Shown here piece after piece: positions 12,301 through 24,130 of a DNA stretch of 64,000 bases. The notes beneath the pieces are model-generated. The model was not told the DNA's origin. It did no database searches and was given only the letters and a program-made list of their open reading frames with translations. Position numbers and translations under genes: made by a program. Position 1 is the first letter of the stretch. Every line of letters begins with the position of its first letter. Source of the DNA: Erythroxylum novogranatense (taxonomy: Eukaryota > Streptophyta > Magnoliopsida > Malpighiales > Erythroxylaceae); assembly GCA_029891385.1 (NCBI GenBank), contig JAIWQS010000023.1, forward strand, positions 1 through 64,000. Direction: 5' to 3'.

Positions 12301-15300
12301 ATGTAGGTGGTGATAGTTCTATTCAACTTCTAAAGCTGCAGCTGCAGCTAATCATGCTCAGGCCATTATTATCACATTACTGGAAGAGTATAGCACCATA
12401 TTCAGAGTAAGCTGTTGTCATGCCCATGCTTTCAGTATGAATTTTATTGTTAGGCTGTCACACCTAGAGCTTGCATTGGAAGTTTTTCTTTTGTATTGGT
12501 GAGTGCAATTGAAGTTGGATTGATAAGCCTGTAACTTTGCATGAAATATTTTGTCATAGTTTTGCAGTCTATATTTGCAATAGCAAGATGTCCATAATGA
12601 AATTAATAGTCAAGAGATTTTTTTTAAAGAAAGAGATGCTCGTCTTCCTGATTTTTTTTCTCATAGCAGCACTTACCAAGAGTTTCACTTCAACTCCTTG
12701 AGGGACACAGTAAGATAGACAACTAATATGATGCTGGCAATAGAATGACAATGATTTGGTCATATTGCTTGATGCTAAATGGGAAACAAAATGTCCAAGT
12801 TTGAGAATTTAGCTGTGATTTTGTTGTTTAGAGTGTTTACATCATCTGGAATCAGCTTTTACCTTGTGGTTTCTTTAAGTTAGTATGCTAACTACAGGAA
12901 GGTTCTACATCTCCTGGACTATATACGGACTCGGAGGAGTGTGAAAGTGAGGAAGCAGAGGTAACAGATGATGACCAATACTATGAAGATGATGCGACAC
13001 AAGGTTCGATAATTACACAGATGATGATCTTGACAATGTCTCAACTGGAACCTACACCGGGAGTGATGGCTCTGGTGAAGATGATCTGTCTGTCAATAAG
13101 GTTTATACACTTTTCTTTCAATATTCTTTCTGTTTTTCTCGTGTCTATGCTATAGCTTTGCTTTTGTTAAATAAAATTATATTATCAGCATATGTTTATT
13201 GTTCTTCAGTGGATATTGTTTGAGCATCAACTTTGAAATCTCAATGAAAATATTAAAAGTTTGGACTTTTGTTCCTTACTTCCCTCATTTTCTCACAGTC
13301 AGAAGCTTATGTGGCAAACCTTGAAAGGTTTAATCTCTTCAAATTTTCTACTACTCAAGCCAGTAACTGGTGGCCTCTCTTACTCCAGTCCCCATAAGCC
13401 CTCTTGTACATATTTGAACCTTTTCCTCCTTTTTCTCGTCTGTAATGGCTGGGACCTTGAAAGGTTTAATATCCTCAAAGTTTATGTTACTCAAAGCCAC
13501 TCAAAATGGCATTATATCTCACTTCCCAATTTTCTTCCTTTTATTCATGTTTAGTTCCATGTTTTGGCCGTCGGATTATATATCATCGTTAAAGGTCACA
13601 AATTGACCTTTCCGTACTTCTGATGGATTAAAACCTTCTGGTTTTGTTTCCTTTCTTTTGTAAATGTATTTGTGTGCAAGTTTTACTTGTTTGTGGGTAC
13701 TATGTTGATAGAAACAAGGAAGAGCTATGTTTACTAACTAGTTTAGAGGTGCAGGATCGTGATGATCATAGCTCTGGTTCCAAGTCTTGAAGTGGATAAT
13801 GACTCTAGACCTGAGCAGAAGTTATCAAGTTCAGTTCAAACCATGCAGCTCCCACACAATGATGGTAAAATAAGAGAGAATTTCACAGATTGCAGTAAGA
13901 CTACATATGTTTATGGTCAACTATTAGAAGATGTTTCCACGAAACTAACTTGGAGAATAAGCAAACTAGTCATAATGCACCAGAATGTTTTCAGAAATTG
14001 GCGATTGTAGAAAATGGACCAGCTCAAAGCATCAAGCATACAACTGTTTGGGGACTTGCCCCTGTAAGTATATGACTCATGCATTCTTTATATGTCGTTA
14101 GGCATTTCCATTTTATTATATGCTTTTTCTCAAATTGATTTCTTCCTATTATGTCTCTCTCTTGCAACTGGGGAAAGATGCATGTTTTAGTTCTTTTTGT
14201 TTATTGGTTGTCCATAAAAATTGTTGTTCCTCTTGTAATTGAGGGTTTCCCAACTTTTTGGCATGAGTTCAGGCACAAAAGAACGTTCCAATGGAATCCA
14301 TTGATTTTCCTATTGAAGAGGAGTAAGTATCAAAGACATTTCTGCAAAAAAAAATTGGTTCCTTTTGAATGACTTTAATTTTTTGCAACATTATTGTTAT
14401 GTGCTGCTGCATGCAGTTATTATTCTTAGAATTCTTTACAAAATGATGCTGATTCTTTCATCTCTAAATTGCATATGGACATGTGAAGTCTTTGATCAGA
14501 CTTGTGTAGATGATACGTCTCATTTGGCAGTTTAAGTGCAAGTGCAATACTTTTGTTTGTTCTTGGGTCACTGGGTGGATGGTTACATGTGCGTGTATGA
14601 GTGAAACAGGGTTGGGAGTGGGGGTTGTAGGCTAGAGGAGGAGTTAGAAAACTCTGTTATGGTGCTTTTGGTTAGGCAGCATAGCTGGGGGAAGATTTTT
14701 GCCCAGTCTGATGTTTATATAAAGAGGAATTGAGGATATATATGTGAACATAATGTGAAGATACCAAAACATACTGAGAAGCTAAACAGTATTTGTGCTC
14801 CGCCCAATTTGTTTTACGACTATTAAATGGAGAAATCTTATGTATGGAGCTGACAATTTCTTTCAACAATAAAGTAATGCAGAGTCTGGTGATCACCTTA
14901 TTCCTTTCAATATTGATGTAATTTGCTTTCTTACATAACGCCACTACTTTTGCTGTCAATTAGTATGTTGAAAATGGAGTATTTTGAAGGTTTGGATATA
15001 AGATTAAAAGGAGCTCCTGTTTAATCCAACTAATCCTTCTCTTTTTTAGCCTTGTTTCATGTTATTGCCCAGTTTTACTGCCCCAATTAATTTTTCTTCC
15101 TATTAGTCTCTTTTTTTCATATGGTTTAGTTTCTCCTCATTCTTTTTTTTCACTGGTTTGACATCATTAATTATTGCTCCATGCATTCCCATTACCGTAA
15201 GTGTTCGTGATGGATTTACCTATGTAGAGACTATGGAGCTGACCCTTTATTTCTTGTTTTGCATTTGAATTCACATTTTTAAAATAATCCTAATCCAACG

Positions 15301-18102
15301 TATTTTTATTCATCGAATATTTTGGTTGAGTTGAGAATCAATTATAATAGCCTTGACTAGTTTAGTATGTTCTGCTAACAGTATGCGCTGTTCATAATTG
15401 GCTCCAGCGATGTTCTTTTTGTCAGTGCATGGATGAAATTTTCCTTTTTGTTCCAACACGTACTATCAAACCAACCGTATTTTTCTTTACTGTTTCTTAT
15501 GTAAACGCAGAGTAAATTTTGAACGAAATAATTTTCCGATCCAGTATGAAAAATTTCTTTTAGTAGGCATCGATTGTTCATAATGCACTCCAATTGTGCT
15601 GCTAATTTCACTTTCTAATCCATATCCAGAGCTGAACTTCAGAAGCTCGAAGCAGCCAAACTGGAGTTGCAAAACAAAATTTCTGAAGAGGTTAGTCATT
15701 AAAGAATGTTCCTCTTTCTTATCGATATAAGAAGGTTCATTTTATGATAGTATCGTCATAATAAGTCAGTTATTTTCAATTATAGGTTAAAGGTAATGCA
15801 GCTCTTCAAGCCAACTTGGAACAGCGAAAAAGGGCCTTTGATGAGCGTCGCTTAGCTCTTGAGCAGGATGTATGTTTAACACTTGAAAATCACTTCTCTT
15901 TTACTTTCTTCCGATTCTTTTTTTCTTGCTTTGTCATTATATGGTCTATGAAAGCATTGGTGGATCTCAAGATTGCGGTGATGGAGTAAGCTGGCTGCAG
16001 TTCTATGTTCATGCTCTTGAAAGAAACACAATTGATGTGCTTATGCCATTGACATCCCAAAATGCAATAAAGAATTTAAAAAATTAGCAGTTTCGTGTCA
16101 AATTCCTTGCTGGATTTTCTACTCTTTGGATCTGTGTGAGAGAAAGAGAAAGGGACTAGACATGCTGTTTGTGTAGTTTTGAAGGCAATGTTGGTTTTCT
16201 AGCTTAAATGTTTTTATTCCTAAAGTAGTTAGTTGATCACATGAGGAAGATATGTCTGCCTGACTCTGGGTTTTGATCTATATATTTACAGGTTGCAAGA
16301 CTGCAGGAACAACTTCAGGAGGAGAGGGATAAAAGGAAAGCTCTTGAAGCCGCACTTAGTGCAACTGAGAAACCCTTGTCTGTTCCTGCCATGATTGATG
16401 AAAAAGTTAGTTTGTCTCTGCTCTAGTAGATGTAATTGTTGAAATAGCATATCAAGTTGTTAACTTGTGCCACAGTTGAAGGCAGATATTGAAGAAGTAA
16501 ATCAAACTGAAGCAGACATAACCAAGTTAGAGCAGAAGGTTGATGATCTGAGTGTGCAGCTCAATCAACGGCATCGACCAGTTAATTTTTGTTTGCCTGA
16601 CTCCTGTAAACAGCCCATAGACTCAAACAATCAAGCAGAAAAGCCGTAAGCCCCTTTTTAGTTTCTATTCAATGTTTTATTCTATTAGTTTGTCCTCCTC
16701 TATTTGCAGCAACTGGAAAGAAAAAGATATGTAGCTTCTAAGATTTGATTATGTGGTTAATGTCAATTTTTGCAGGGAAGACAAACAAAAAGATGCTGCA
16801 GGAAAGCCTACAAGTAAGGTAAAATAAACTGGCACTTCCAACATACTGTTGATGAATCAGTGCTAGAATTTTGTCAGTTTTCTTGGATAAGAAGTCCCTA
16901 GATCTCTAAGTGCCTTGATTCCCTAGTAGATCACAATGCGTGTACTGTTCTAAGCCTATTTATTATTCGATATGTACTGCATAAGCTAGATGTTTTTGAC
17001 ATTGCTTGATTATCTTATGTAATGCATGTTAACAAACTCCATGTGTGTGTTGGAGAATTTTGTTGTGCTCACTCACATAATCTACCATATTTTTGAGCAT
17101 GATGGAGTTGGATTATCAAGTACATATAGTAAAATTAGAGGTGCGAGCTATTTTAATCTATATTAATGGTCAGGTGGAATTTTTCAGTAGGACTTTTCTG
17201 ATGTTCTTATTTATGTTTCAAGCTGGCATTATTATGCACGGTTGTGGCTAGCATGAACCAGTAGAAATTTGCGGGAATCTAAGAAATGGATGTGTTAACT
17301 TGTCAGCTCATTAGCCTAGTTAACCAATTATTTCTGTACTGTCTAACTTAATTAGAGAATGTAAAAAATACACAATGGCTTTTTCCTTTAGCTGAGACCT
17401 AATCAAGTCAGCAGCTTTTACGATTTTAGTCTTTGACGAATAATTCATGATAGGATATTTCCGTTGATGGGGCTGAAAGCGAGGATAAGCATGAATCACA
17501 TTTAAGCAACAACCATCCACCACAAAATCAACAGCTGGATCACACGTGTAGCAGCAGTCCCAATTCTGTTTCAACTCATTCCAAGAAATCTGGTATAAAG
17601 AACGAGGTAGGCAATAGATTTTTGGTGGTTGATGATTTAGTTCATTTAAAATGACTTCCCAATCTTGTGGGATATCGTGATACCATGTAGCCTTCATTTT
17701 GCTCCAGTAACAATAGTTGCTTGTCGAAGGATCTGTTTGCAATAGCTCCGTAATAGATATCTGCCAACAAATGTCCTAATTTATTTGTGCTGCCAACCAT
17801 AGGGAGCAAATTCTACAGCTTCTGCACTAACAAAGTTGACGACCAGACTCAACTTTCTCAAGGAGAGAAGCAACCAGATAGCAACTGAACTCCAAAATCT
17901 GGACAAAACGCGTGCACCAAGTAAACCAGCCTTGAACCAAGAAAGGTGGAGAGGATCGGAGGATTCACAATCAGCCTATGTCCCTGATAAAGGGGTGGAA
18001 ATTGAAGGCCCATTACTCCCTAATACTGACAAGTTGCAGAAATCAGCCATGCTGCCAGAAACAGGAAGCCAGGATCCTCGAATTATTGAGAGAAGAAAAT
18101 AG
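6367..18102 (+). CDS. REN1: ROP GTPase-activating protein with PH and RhoGAP domains (REN1/PHGAP family), 23 coding exons, with frame breaks
   Basis: It should stimulate GTP hydrolysis by ROP (plant Rho) GTPases in polar growth. Exons: 6367-6399, 6505-6582, 6996-7032, 7227-7303, 7435-7503, 7620-7697, 8320-8464, 8938-9056, 9885-9962, 10215-10270, 10373-10442, 11438-11522, 12164-12406, 12898-13100, 13755-14063, 14273-14322, 15630-15690, 15786-15869, 16292-16405, 16476-16645, 16776-16818, 17454-17606, 17803-18102; every intron is GT-AG. The PH domain spans exons 3-7 (SWKKRWFILTRTSLVFF). RhoGAP spans exons 8-13, with EGILRQAAD carrying the likely arginine finger. An acidic stretch (exon 14) and a coiled coil (exons 17-20) follow, as in REN1. 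Breaks: exon 5 near 7450, exon 6 near 7640, exon 8 near 8957, exon 13 near 12333, exon 14 near 13003, exon 15 near 13791 and 13950. Nearly all sit at short homopolymers and fit missing bases, so consensus error is more likely than a true pseudogene. The exon 15 breaks are less certain. Confidence 0.85.
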
Positions 18103-18309
18103 GACAAGGCAAGGCAATGTTAGTTAAAGTTGCAGAAGAGGTCCACCTCCAGGGACCAAGAGCCAAAATTAGATGATTCATTGTCTATTATATTGTTAAA
18201 CGGTATGCGTCGGGGAGATAGTAAAAAGGTGCTACTGATGCTCATTCCAGCAGCAGTGATCAAATTTGTGACACCCCCCCCTAAGCCCATCATGTACATG
18301 TCAAGTATC
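18103..18309 (+). other. 3' flank of the RhoGAP gene up to the duplication boundary
   Basis: About 200 bases between the stop codon and the start of segment A. It contains a short run of C at about 18275 and no recognisable gene. It probably holds part of the 3' UTR. The duplication starts after the coding region, so the RhoGAP gene itself is not duplicated. Confidence 0.5.
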
Positions 18310-18658
18310 AAAATGATCTCCTTTGTTATTAAATCCTTTTAATGGGTAAATGCAACTGCAGTTGCCTGACCCCACCGATCAAGCTTCCACCTATTGAGGT
18401 CAAAGTTAATTTGGAACTAATGATTGCTGACTAGACGAGTATAACCCTTTAATCTTTACTAGCTGTTTCCATCTTCGTTGCAACCGATCAAATTCTTGGA
18501 ACTCACAAGTCATAAACTTGTATAATGAATGCTGTGGTGCTGATGAAATAAAAATCGTCATATTCCTGGCAGAATTCATGTATCTGGTCCTGAAACGAAC
18601 AGAGGAATAGCGTGGAATTGTCGAATGGAGTGGTTAAAAATGAACGAAGGCTGTCTGT

Positions 18659-18840
18659 CCCGCACCACGTGGCCGCCCCAATTCGTGTCATTCCATTCAA
18701 AGTGCTAGGTTTTGTCGAACGGGTGGCTAAAAGCACAACGTAAACAAGATTCATTTCAAACCAAGGAATGAATGAAGGGTGTATGTCCGCACCACGTGGC
18801 CGCCACAATTCGTGTCGTTCCACTGAAAGCGCTAGTTCTT
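18659..18840. repeat. Two imperfect direct repeats, each with a G-box core
   Basis: A stretch of about 48 bases starting CGCACCACGTGGCCGCC occurs twice about 128 bases apart. Each copy contains the palindrome CCACGTGG (18665-18672 and 18792-18799), whose core CACGTG is the plant G-box bound by bZIP and bHLH factors. It lies 3' of the carrier gene. Regulatory use is only an inference. Confidence 0.6.
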
Positions 18841-19060
18841 GTTTCGTTCGATGATAGATGGTGGTAGAGTTGGTGCTCAACAATCAACATAGGACGATCA
18901 TAGAACATAAATGAAAGAAAAGAAGGAATAACAGGAACTTCCATGATTAAATATCATATTCATTGCCAGACATCAAGTTGTAACAATAAATTTGAGGGCA
19001 GTAACCTTGAGATAATAGTAATCATAGAAATAATCTGGTCGTCATCATCAAATCAAAGAA

Positions 19061-20014
19061 TTAGAAATCCTTGAGCAATTTCCTAACTTGCTCAAGCGTC
19101 ACGAAGAGAACCACGGTGAAAGGACCCTGCCTCGAAATTGTTGGAATGAACCCTTTGTAAAGTGCCATAAGCCCTTCGGCTCTCACTGTCTTCACCGCAC
19201 AATCAATTGCACCGTTGTACGCCGCACCACTTCCAGCCTCCATCTTCATATTCATAACCCTAGTCTTTATCACGTCCACCGGATTCGACGCCACCGCCGC
19301 CACAAACCCCGCCGCAAAGCTCGCTGTTACGTGGGTCCCAAGCCCATCGGCCATCACCCCATTCTTCAAAATCGCCTCCTTTATTTGATCATACGAGGCC
19401 AACTGTGACGCAGTTACTATCATTGCACGGTTCACCGTCAAAGAAGACCCACGCCACAGGCTTGTTATACCTTCCTGTTTCGACATCTTCGTAATAGCAT
19501 CAATAACGCCGTTGTAGTTACAACGTTGGGCGGGTGGCAGCCGGCCGTCGGCCTGCATCCTCACCATCGCCACGTCGGCAGGGTTCCCGACTGCGGCTCC
19601 GATCCCACCAGCGATGAATCCGGCAACGATTTTCCTCGCTAACGGCATGCTACCCGTGTCTTCATTAGTCCACTTTTGTTTGAGCACATCGTACAGACCC
19701 ATGCGAGTGGTGGAGTAGAGTGTTTGTCGGAGAACGGTGGCGGAGACCCCAGAGAACAACGCGGCAACGCCTTCACTCTGAACTATCCGCATACCGACGG
19801 CAACAGGTCCTACTCGGGGTGGTGGGTGGTGGATGGCGGCGGCGGCGGATGAAGAGTTGAAGGTAAAAGCTGGCCGGAGGTTGTGGATTTGTTGGGGATT
19901 AGGCAAGTTTTCACCTTGCAATTGCATGCGGACCTTAATGAGGTCTAGTGGATGCGTGGAGCAACCTGCAACAATTGAAGCAATGCCTCCTTCGACAAAA
20001 CTCTTGACACCCAT
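19061..20014 (-). CDS. DIC: Mitochondrial dicarboxylate carrier (SLC25 family, DIC/UCP5-like), copy in A
   Basis: A 317-residue intronless protein with three mitochondrial-carrier repeats. The signature P-x-D-x-x-[K/R] and its usual DIC variant appear as HPLDLIK (P22, D24, K27), NPADVAMVR (P145, D147, R152) and NPVDVIK (P245, D247, K250), one after each odd-numbered transmembrane helix. A low-complexity Ala/His/Pro linker around residues 54-66 fits plant DIC proteins. Such carriers exchange malate, oxaloacetate, succinate and other dicarboxylates or inorganic ions across the inner mitochondrial membrane. Length and the single exon fit the family. The ATG is preceded by a leader of about 220 bases with a TATA box at 20265-20273 and lies opposite LSM5 in a shared 584-base promoter. 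Residue 143 is Gly, as expected in this motif. Which DIC paralogue it is cannot be told from sequence alone. Confidence 0.95.
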   Translation of the reverse strand: MGVKSFVEGGIASIVAGCSTHPLDLIKVRMQLQGENLPNPQQIHNLRPAFTFNSSSAAAAIHHPPPRVGPVAVGMRIVQSEGVAALFSGVSATVLRQTLYSTTRMGLYDVLKQKWTNEDTGSMPLARKIVAGFIAGGIGAAVGNPADVAMVRMQADGRLPPAQRCNYNGVIDAITKMSKQEGITSLWRGSSLTVNRAMIVTASQLASYDQIKEAILKNGVMADGLGTHVTASFAAGFVAAVASNPVDVIKTRVMNMKMEAGSGAAYNGAIDCAVKTVRAEGLMALYKGFIPTISRQGPFTVVLFVTLEQVRKLLKDF

Positions 20015-20598
20015 GATTACAAGGAGTTACTTTTCAGAAAATTTAGCGTCTTAAACAACGTTAGATAAAGCAATATGAGAAAAGGGATCAGATCCAGTTG
20101 GGAGAAAGATCACTAGAGGCTAAAAGATGGGAGTGCAAGCGAAAGCTACGGCAGAAGAGTGAGGGACGGAAGGCCTTTGAGACATATGCCAGTAGGAAAC
20201 CTCAAGCTAGGTGTGCAGAGGAGCGTGTGTTGAGAGTGGGTTTTGAGAAAGAGAAGGTAGAAAGTATTTATAGTGTTGTCGTCGAAAGTAGCAGTGAACG
20301 TGAGAGGAAAAGGGCAAAACGCTGTTCTGTGCTTTGTTGACTATAATAAATGAATAATATAACATTACGCCTTTCTAAAACTTACAACTGTCGGTCACGC
20401 AGGATATGTTGACAGAGGATTTGGACTCCGTCCCGTGACATTATAACAATTTACTTAAAACACCCAGATAACCTCTCTCTCACTCCATTCTTCGCTTGTC
20501 CTCCTGTCCCAACTAAACTCGCCGTCAAAACAACCACTACAGTAGACGGAGCCGCTGGTCATCCACAACAAGAGAAAGTTTCCTTCTTTTCCGATTCC
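20015..20598. promoter_or_regulatory. Bidirectional promoter between DIC (minus) and LSM5 (plus)
   Basis: The two start codons are 584 bases apart and face away from each other. On the minus strand CTATAAATA (20265-20273) is a good TATA box for DIC. No clear TATA box serves LSM5, which is common for housekeeping genes; its leader has CT-rich runs near 20470-20590. The same layout is kept in A' at 31198-31783. Confidence 0.7.
20265..20273 (-). promoter_or_regulatory. TATA box of DIC, copy in A
   Basis: CTATAAATA on the minus strand, about 250 bases upstream of the ATG at 20014. This predicts a start of transcription near 20235 and a leader of about 220 bases. Confidence 0.6.
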
Positions 20599-21988
20599 AT
20601 GGCAAGCAATCCGTCGCAGCTCCTTCCCTCAGGTTCTGTGTCTTAAAATTTATTTTTTTTCTCATTTCGTTGAATCTGATTTTTTTTCTCCAGAAAAGCT
20701 AGTGTTGAAGAAAGCTCAATCTTTTTGTATTTCTGGGTTGGTGCAGAGTTGATTGATAGGTGCATAGGATCGAAGATATGGGTCATAATGAAAGGAGACA
20801 AAGAACTCGTGGGTACTCTCCGGGGTTTTGATGTCTATGTCAACATGGTCCTTGAAGACGTCACTGAGTAGTATGAACTCTCTCTGCCTCTTCTCTTTTT
20901 TATGAAAAATTAGTGTTACGGTTTAATTCCAGCATAAATTTCTGGGATTATGTTTAGCTAGATTATGTGATTGGTGGTTTGGGTGTTTTTGTGGTCTGTT
21001 AGTGAAATGTGAGGAATATCAATCACTAGTTAATTGCAATGTGACACCATAATGCAAACACTGACTGATAATCATATTAAAATGAGGATAAGTGAGTGAA
21101 CTAACGTGTTTCCATCCACTCTTTTATTTTCACTTTCTGGGGTTGGGCCCAGGGCATGTGATAAAGGGTTTGGAGTAGAATCAGGGTTTGGCTTCTGAGT
21201 TCTGCCCCTTGATAATCAATCTATTGGCATATAATTAATCTGTTGACACTATAGTTAGGAGTAATTAGTTTATCAATACTGATCTTACACCTCTTTTAGG
21301 ACAATCGTGAATCTAACATTGCTATGTTTTCTGATGGAATGGGAGTTTAAAATCTGGAAGTTTCACGCGTATTACAGGAATGTAGATAGCAGGTTTAAAT
21401 AGTACATTGCTGTAAGGATAAGGTTTTGATTATCTCACAAGTGATGATGGTCTGTGAAGTAATGCCTGTTATTAGGCATTATCATCGAGAAATGTGCTGA
21501 AGTGTAATAATCCCCAAAATATTTTGTCATATAAACTTGTAATCAGAACTACCAAATGAGAATTATAGCGGTAACTTTTGCTTGAGGACTCCTGGAGTAA
21601 TTGATCAAATAATTGACATGCACTTGTTTGATGCTTGTTGCACATTATTTAACTTTCTTTACTGGAGTCACAAGAATTATTTGTTTGCTTACTCATGAAA
21701 TCCTCCGTAATCTTTTGTCATTCATGTTGCAGTGAGATTACAGCTGAAGGACGGCGCATAACCAAGCTTGATCAGATATTACTAAATGGAAACAACATTG
21801 CCATTGTAAGTATTAATTTCCTGTTGTTTCTACCTCATTAAGATTTAGAGTTCCCAAGATTAGTGGCCAGTGCAGATTGCTGTGAGGTTTATATATGCAG
21901 ACCATATTTATTTTTTCGAAGATGAATGGCAATAATATAGTGTCTTGTAATGTAGCTGGTTCCTGGTGGTTCTCCTGACCCAGAATGA
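20599..21988 (+). CDS. LSM5: U6 snRNA-associated Sm-like protein LSm5, copy in A
   Basis: Four exons (20599-20632, 20747-20870, 21733-21805, 21956-21988) with GT-AG introns join to 264 bases, an intact 87-residue protein. Most exons are too short to show as long reading frames. The Sm fold is clear: Sm1 around [20 protein letters not shown] and VNMVLEDV, and Sm2 around residues 70-80 ([15 protein letters not shown]). LSm5 is a subunit of the cytoplasmic LSm1-7 ring that promotes mRNA decapping and of the nuclear LSm2-8 ring that binds U6 snRNA; the Arabidopsis orthologue is SAD1. The length and the C-terminal SPDPE fit the family. The first exon codes only 11 residues, and the start is the first ATG after a CT-rich leader. 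Confidence 0.95.
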
Positions 21989-23269
21989 AAGACTGGTCGA
22001 TTTGGCGGTTATTGGAGCTTTGCAAGCAAATAGGTTTGTGTTTTTCTTTTTAAGGAATTCGGCCAACAAGAATGACCTGACTTAACCACCTATGTGTCAA
22101 TGCTTATCATCTAAATTATTTGGTTATTTCCAGAACTGGTAGATATCATTTGATTGTGATTCAATATTTGGTACTACAAGTCATGCGTACTAGGGGGACT
22201 AAGTCATAATAGAAGCCTCGGAGGTTTCGTGACTTGGATACAAGTCGTTATGCCTAAAATTCCTTCTGCTAAACTTGTTTAGATTGTCCAAGTAGAAATT
22301 GGTGATAGAAGAAAACTAAAACATGCCCATTATGTAGATGTAAGATCAAAGTTGCAGGCTTTAGCCGCATTTATGTCTAACGAAGTAATGTCAACTTGAG
22401 ATCGTCCTATCCGGCAAAAACTTTAGGCCAATATTTCAATTGCTAGCCTAGAAGTGACTTAATTTTCAACGGTAAAGATAGCAAATGAAGTTGTGAATTG
22501 AAGGGGTAATGAAAATCCACAATTTCTTGTTTTGTTGGAATTTTGTATCTGATAGATTTGTTCGAAAACTTGTAAAATAGGATTGAAGGGTGTTTTTGGA
22601 ACGTTAAAGTCAAAATTGTAATGTTAGAGTTGTCTGAACTAAAAATAGTGAAATGGCAAGCTTTTTTTTTTTTCTCGATAATTGAATCTTTTTATGTTTG
22701 AAATTTTAAATATTCCTTTTCCAAATTGCATAATGGACGAAATTGATGACATTGATAAAATGGTTAATATTGCTCATTAGTCAACCAATAAGCACCGGCA
22801 AATTTATGGTATGTTAAATTTAACAATTTTAACTTATGTTGATCTACCATTAATTTATATAGTTTAACCAATCATCTTAAAAATATGATTTTAATAACTA
22901 CAAATGTTCAAATTCAATTTATGTGATGCAATTATGATGTAAAATTTTAAAAATGTTTCATAAAGTTTGTTTATAAGATCAAGAGGCTTTTATATTAAAG
23001 CAAAAGGTTTCAGTGACTTTTGACAAATGAAAGACTTGTGCAATGAAGTGAAATGAAATATTTATATATGATAAGCCTTTTAAAATATTAAAGTGATTAA
23101 ATGAGATTACAATTAATATTGCAAATTAAATATTGAACTTGATATGTCTCGACCTTTATGTGTTCTTGGTTTGATCTTCATTTTGAAGACTGTAAATTTC
23201 AACTTCTCTTTATCAACTTCATAAATTATCTTTTGAGTTTATAATTTCATTTATGTTTTATAATGTTTT
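21989..23269. other. Non-coding 3' flank of LSM5, AT-rich
   Basis: No supportable gene. The first part is nearly identical to A' (33173 onward) and probably includes the LSM5 3' UTR. From about 22640 the divergence between the copies rises sharply, and the sequence becomes more AT-rich and repeat-like. Confidence 0.6.
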
Positions 23270-23859
23270 CATCAAAATAATAAACTCATTAGTAGTAAAT
23301 ATATTTTTCATCATCAAAATATCGATTAGAATCTCCTTAGTTCAATAATCTTCTCCTTTTTGTGATGATAAAATACTTGTAGTGTTAGAGCACAATGATA
23401 AAATTAAGCATGCAAACAACTATAAAGATAATGATTAGCTCCTCTTTAATTAAAATATAAAACCAAATATCAAAAACATAATTCAGGTCAAGAACAAAGG
23501 GATATTCAATATCAAAGAAATAGTTATACATGTAAATAACATAAATTTATTCAAGCATATCATATAAATTGCAAGAAATACAAAATAAATAAAATAATCA
23601 CTCTTTATAAATCTAATATCACTATTCTTTCTCCCTTTTTAGAATCATATAAAGAAACCATTTATTTTAAAACATAAAGTTTCATTTATCAAACTAATTT
23701 AATTAAAATATTTAAAACAAATTTGATCAAGATTGATAAACTCTCACTAAAGAGTGATATTGAATATTTTAAGAGTCAAAACAAAAGGTCAATTTTGATA
23801 GAAGCATCCCTAATTGTTTATAATTTGAAATTTTCCAAATTTGATCTTAGAAAATGGGA

Positions 23860-24130
23860 CATTGATTGACCATTTGAAGATATTAGTCAACCAATGAAAA
23901 TGGACGGTCGATTAGAAGAGCAACCGAACTCCTTATAAAATCAATAGAATAATAAAAATTCTTAAAAACTAGTGCATTGGTCAACCACTTAAAGACATTG
24001 GTTAACTAATATGCAAAGGTGGTCGACTAGGAGAGCAACCAAATTATTTGAAAAACTCGCTAAATGATAAAATTTTATAGAAAATGAGACATTGGGCAAC
24101 CACTACAAGACATTGATCCATCATTATGTT
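23860..24130. repeat. Degenerate ~113-bp tandem repeat, block 1
   Basis: Three imperfect units start at about 23860, 23973 and 24086. Each begins near GACATTGGTCAACCAC and carries a later GAGAGCAACCAAA-type phrase. This is probably part of a decayed Copia LTR. A related set is at 26290-26580. Confidence 0.6.

Noticed and set aside
6367..18102. Calling the RhoGAP locus a plain pseudogene
   Set aside because: All splice sites and key motifs are kept and the breaks sit at short runs, so sequence error is the simpler reading, though not proved.
18503..18883. 126-codon minus-strand frame downstream of DIC
   Set aside because: It is made largely of the two G-box repeats and is broken in A' by small indels, so nothing suggests selection on a protein.
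20098..20340. 80-codon plus-strand frame in the DIC leader
   Set aside because: It lies antisense to the DIC 5' leader and its frame is not kept in A', where runs differ in length.
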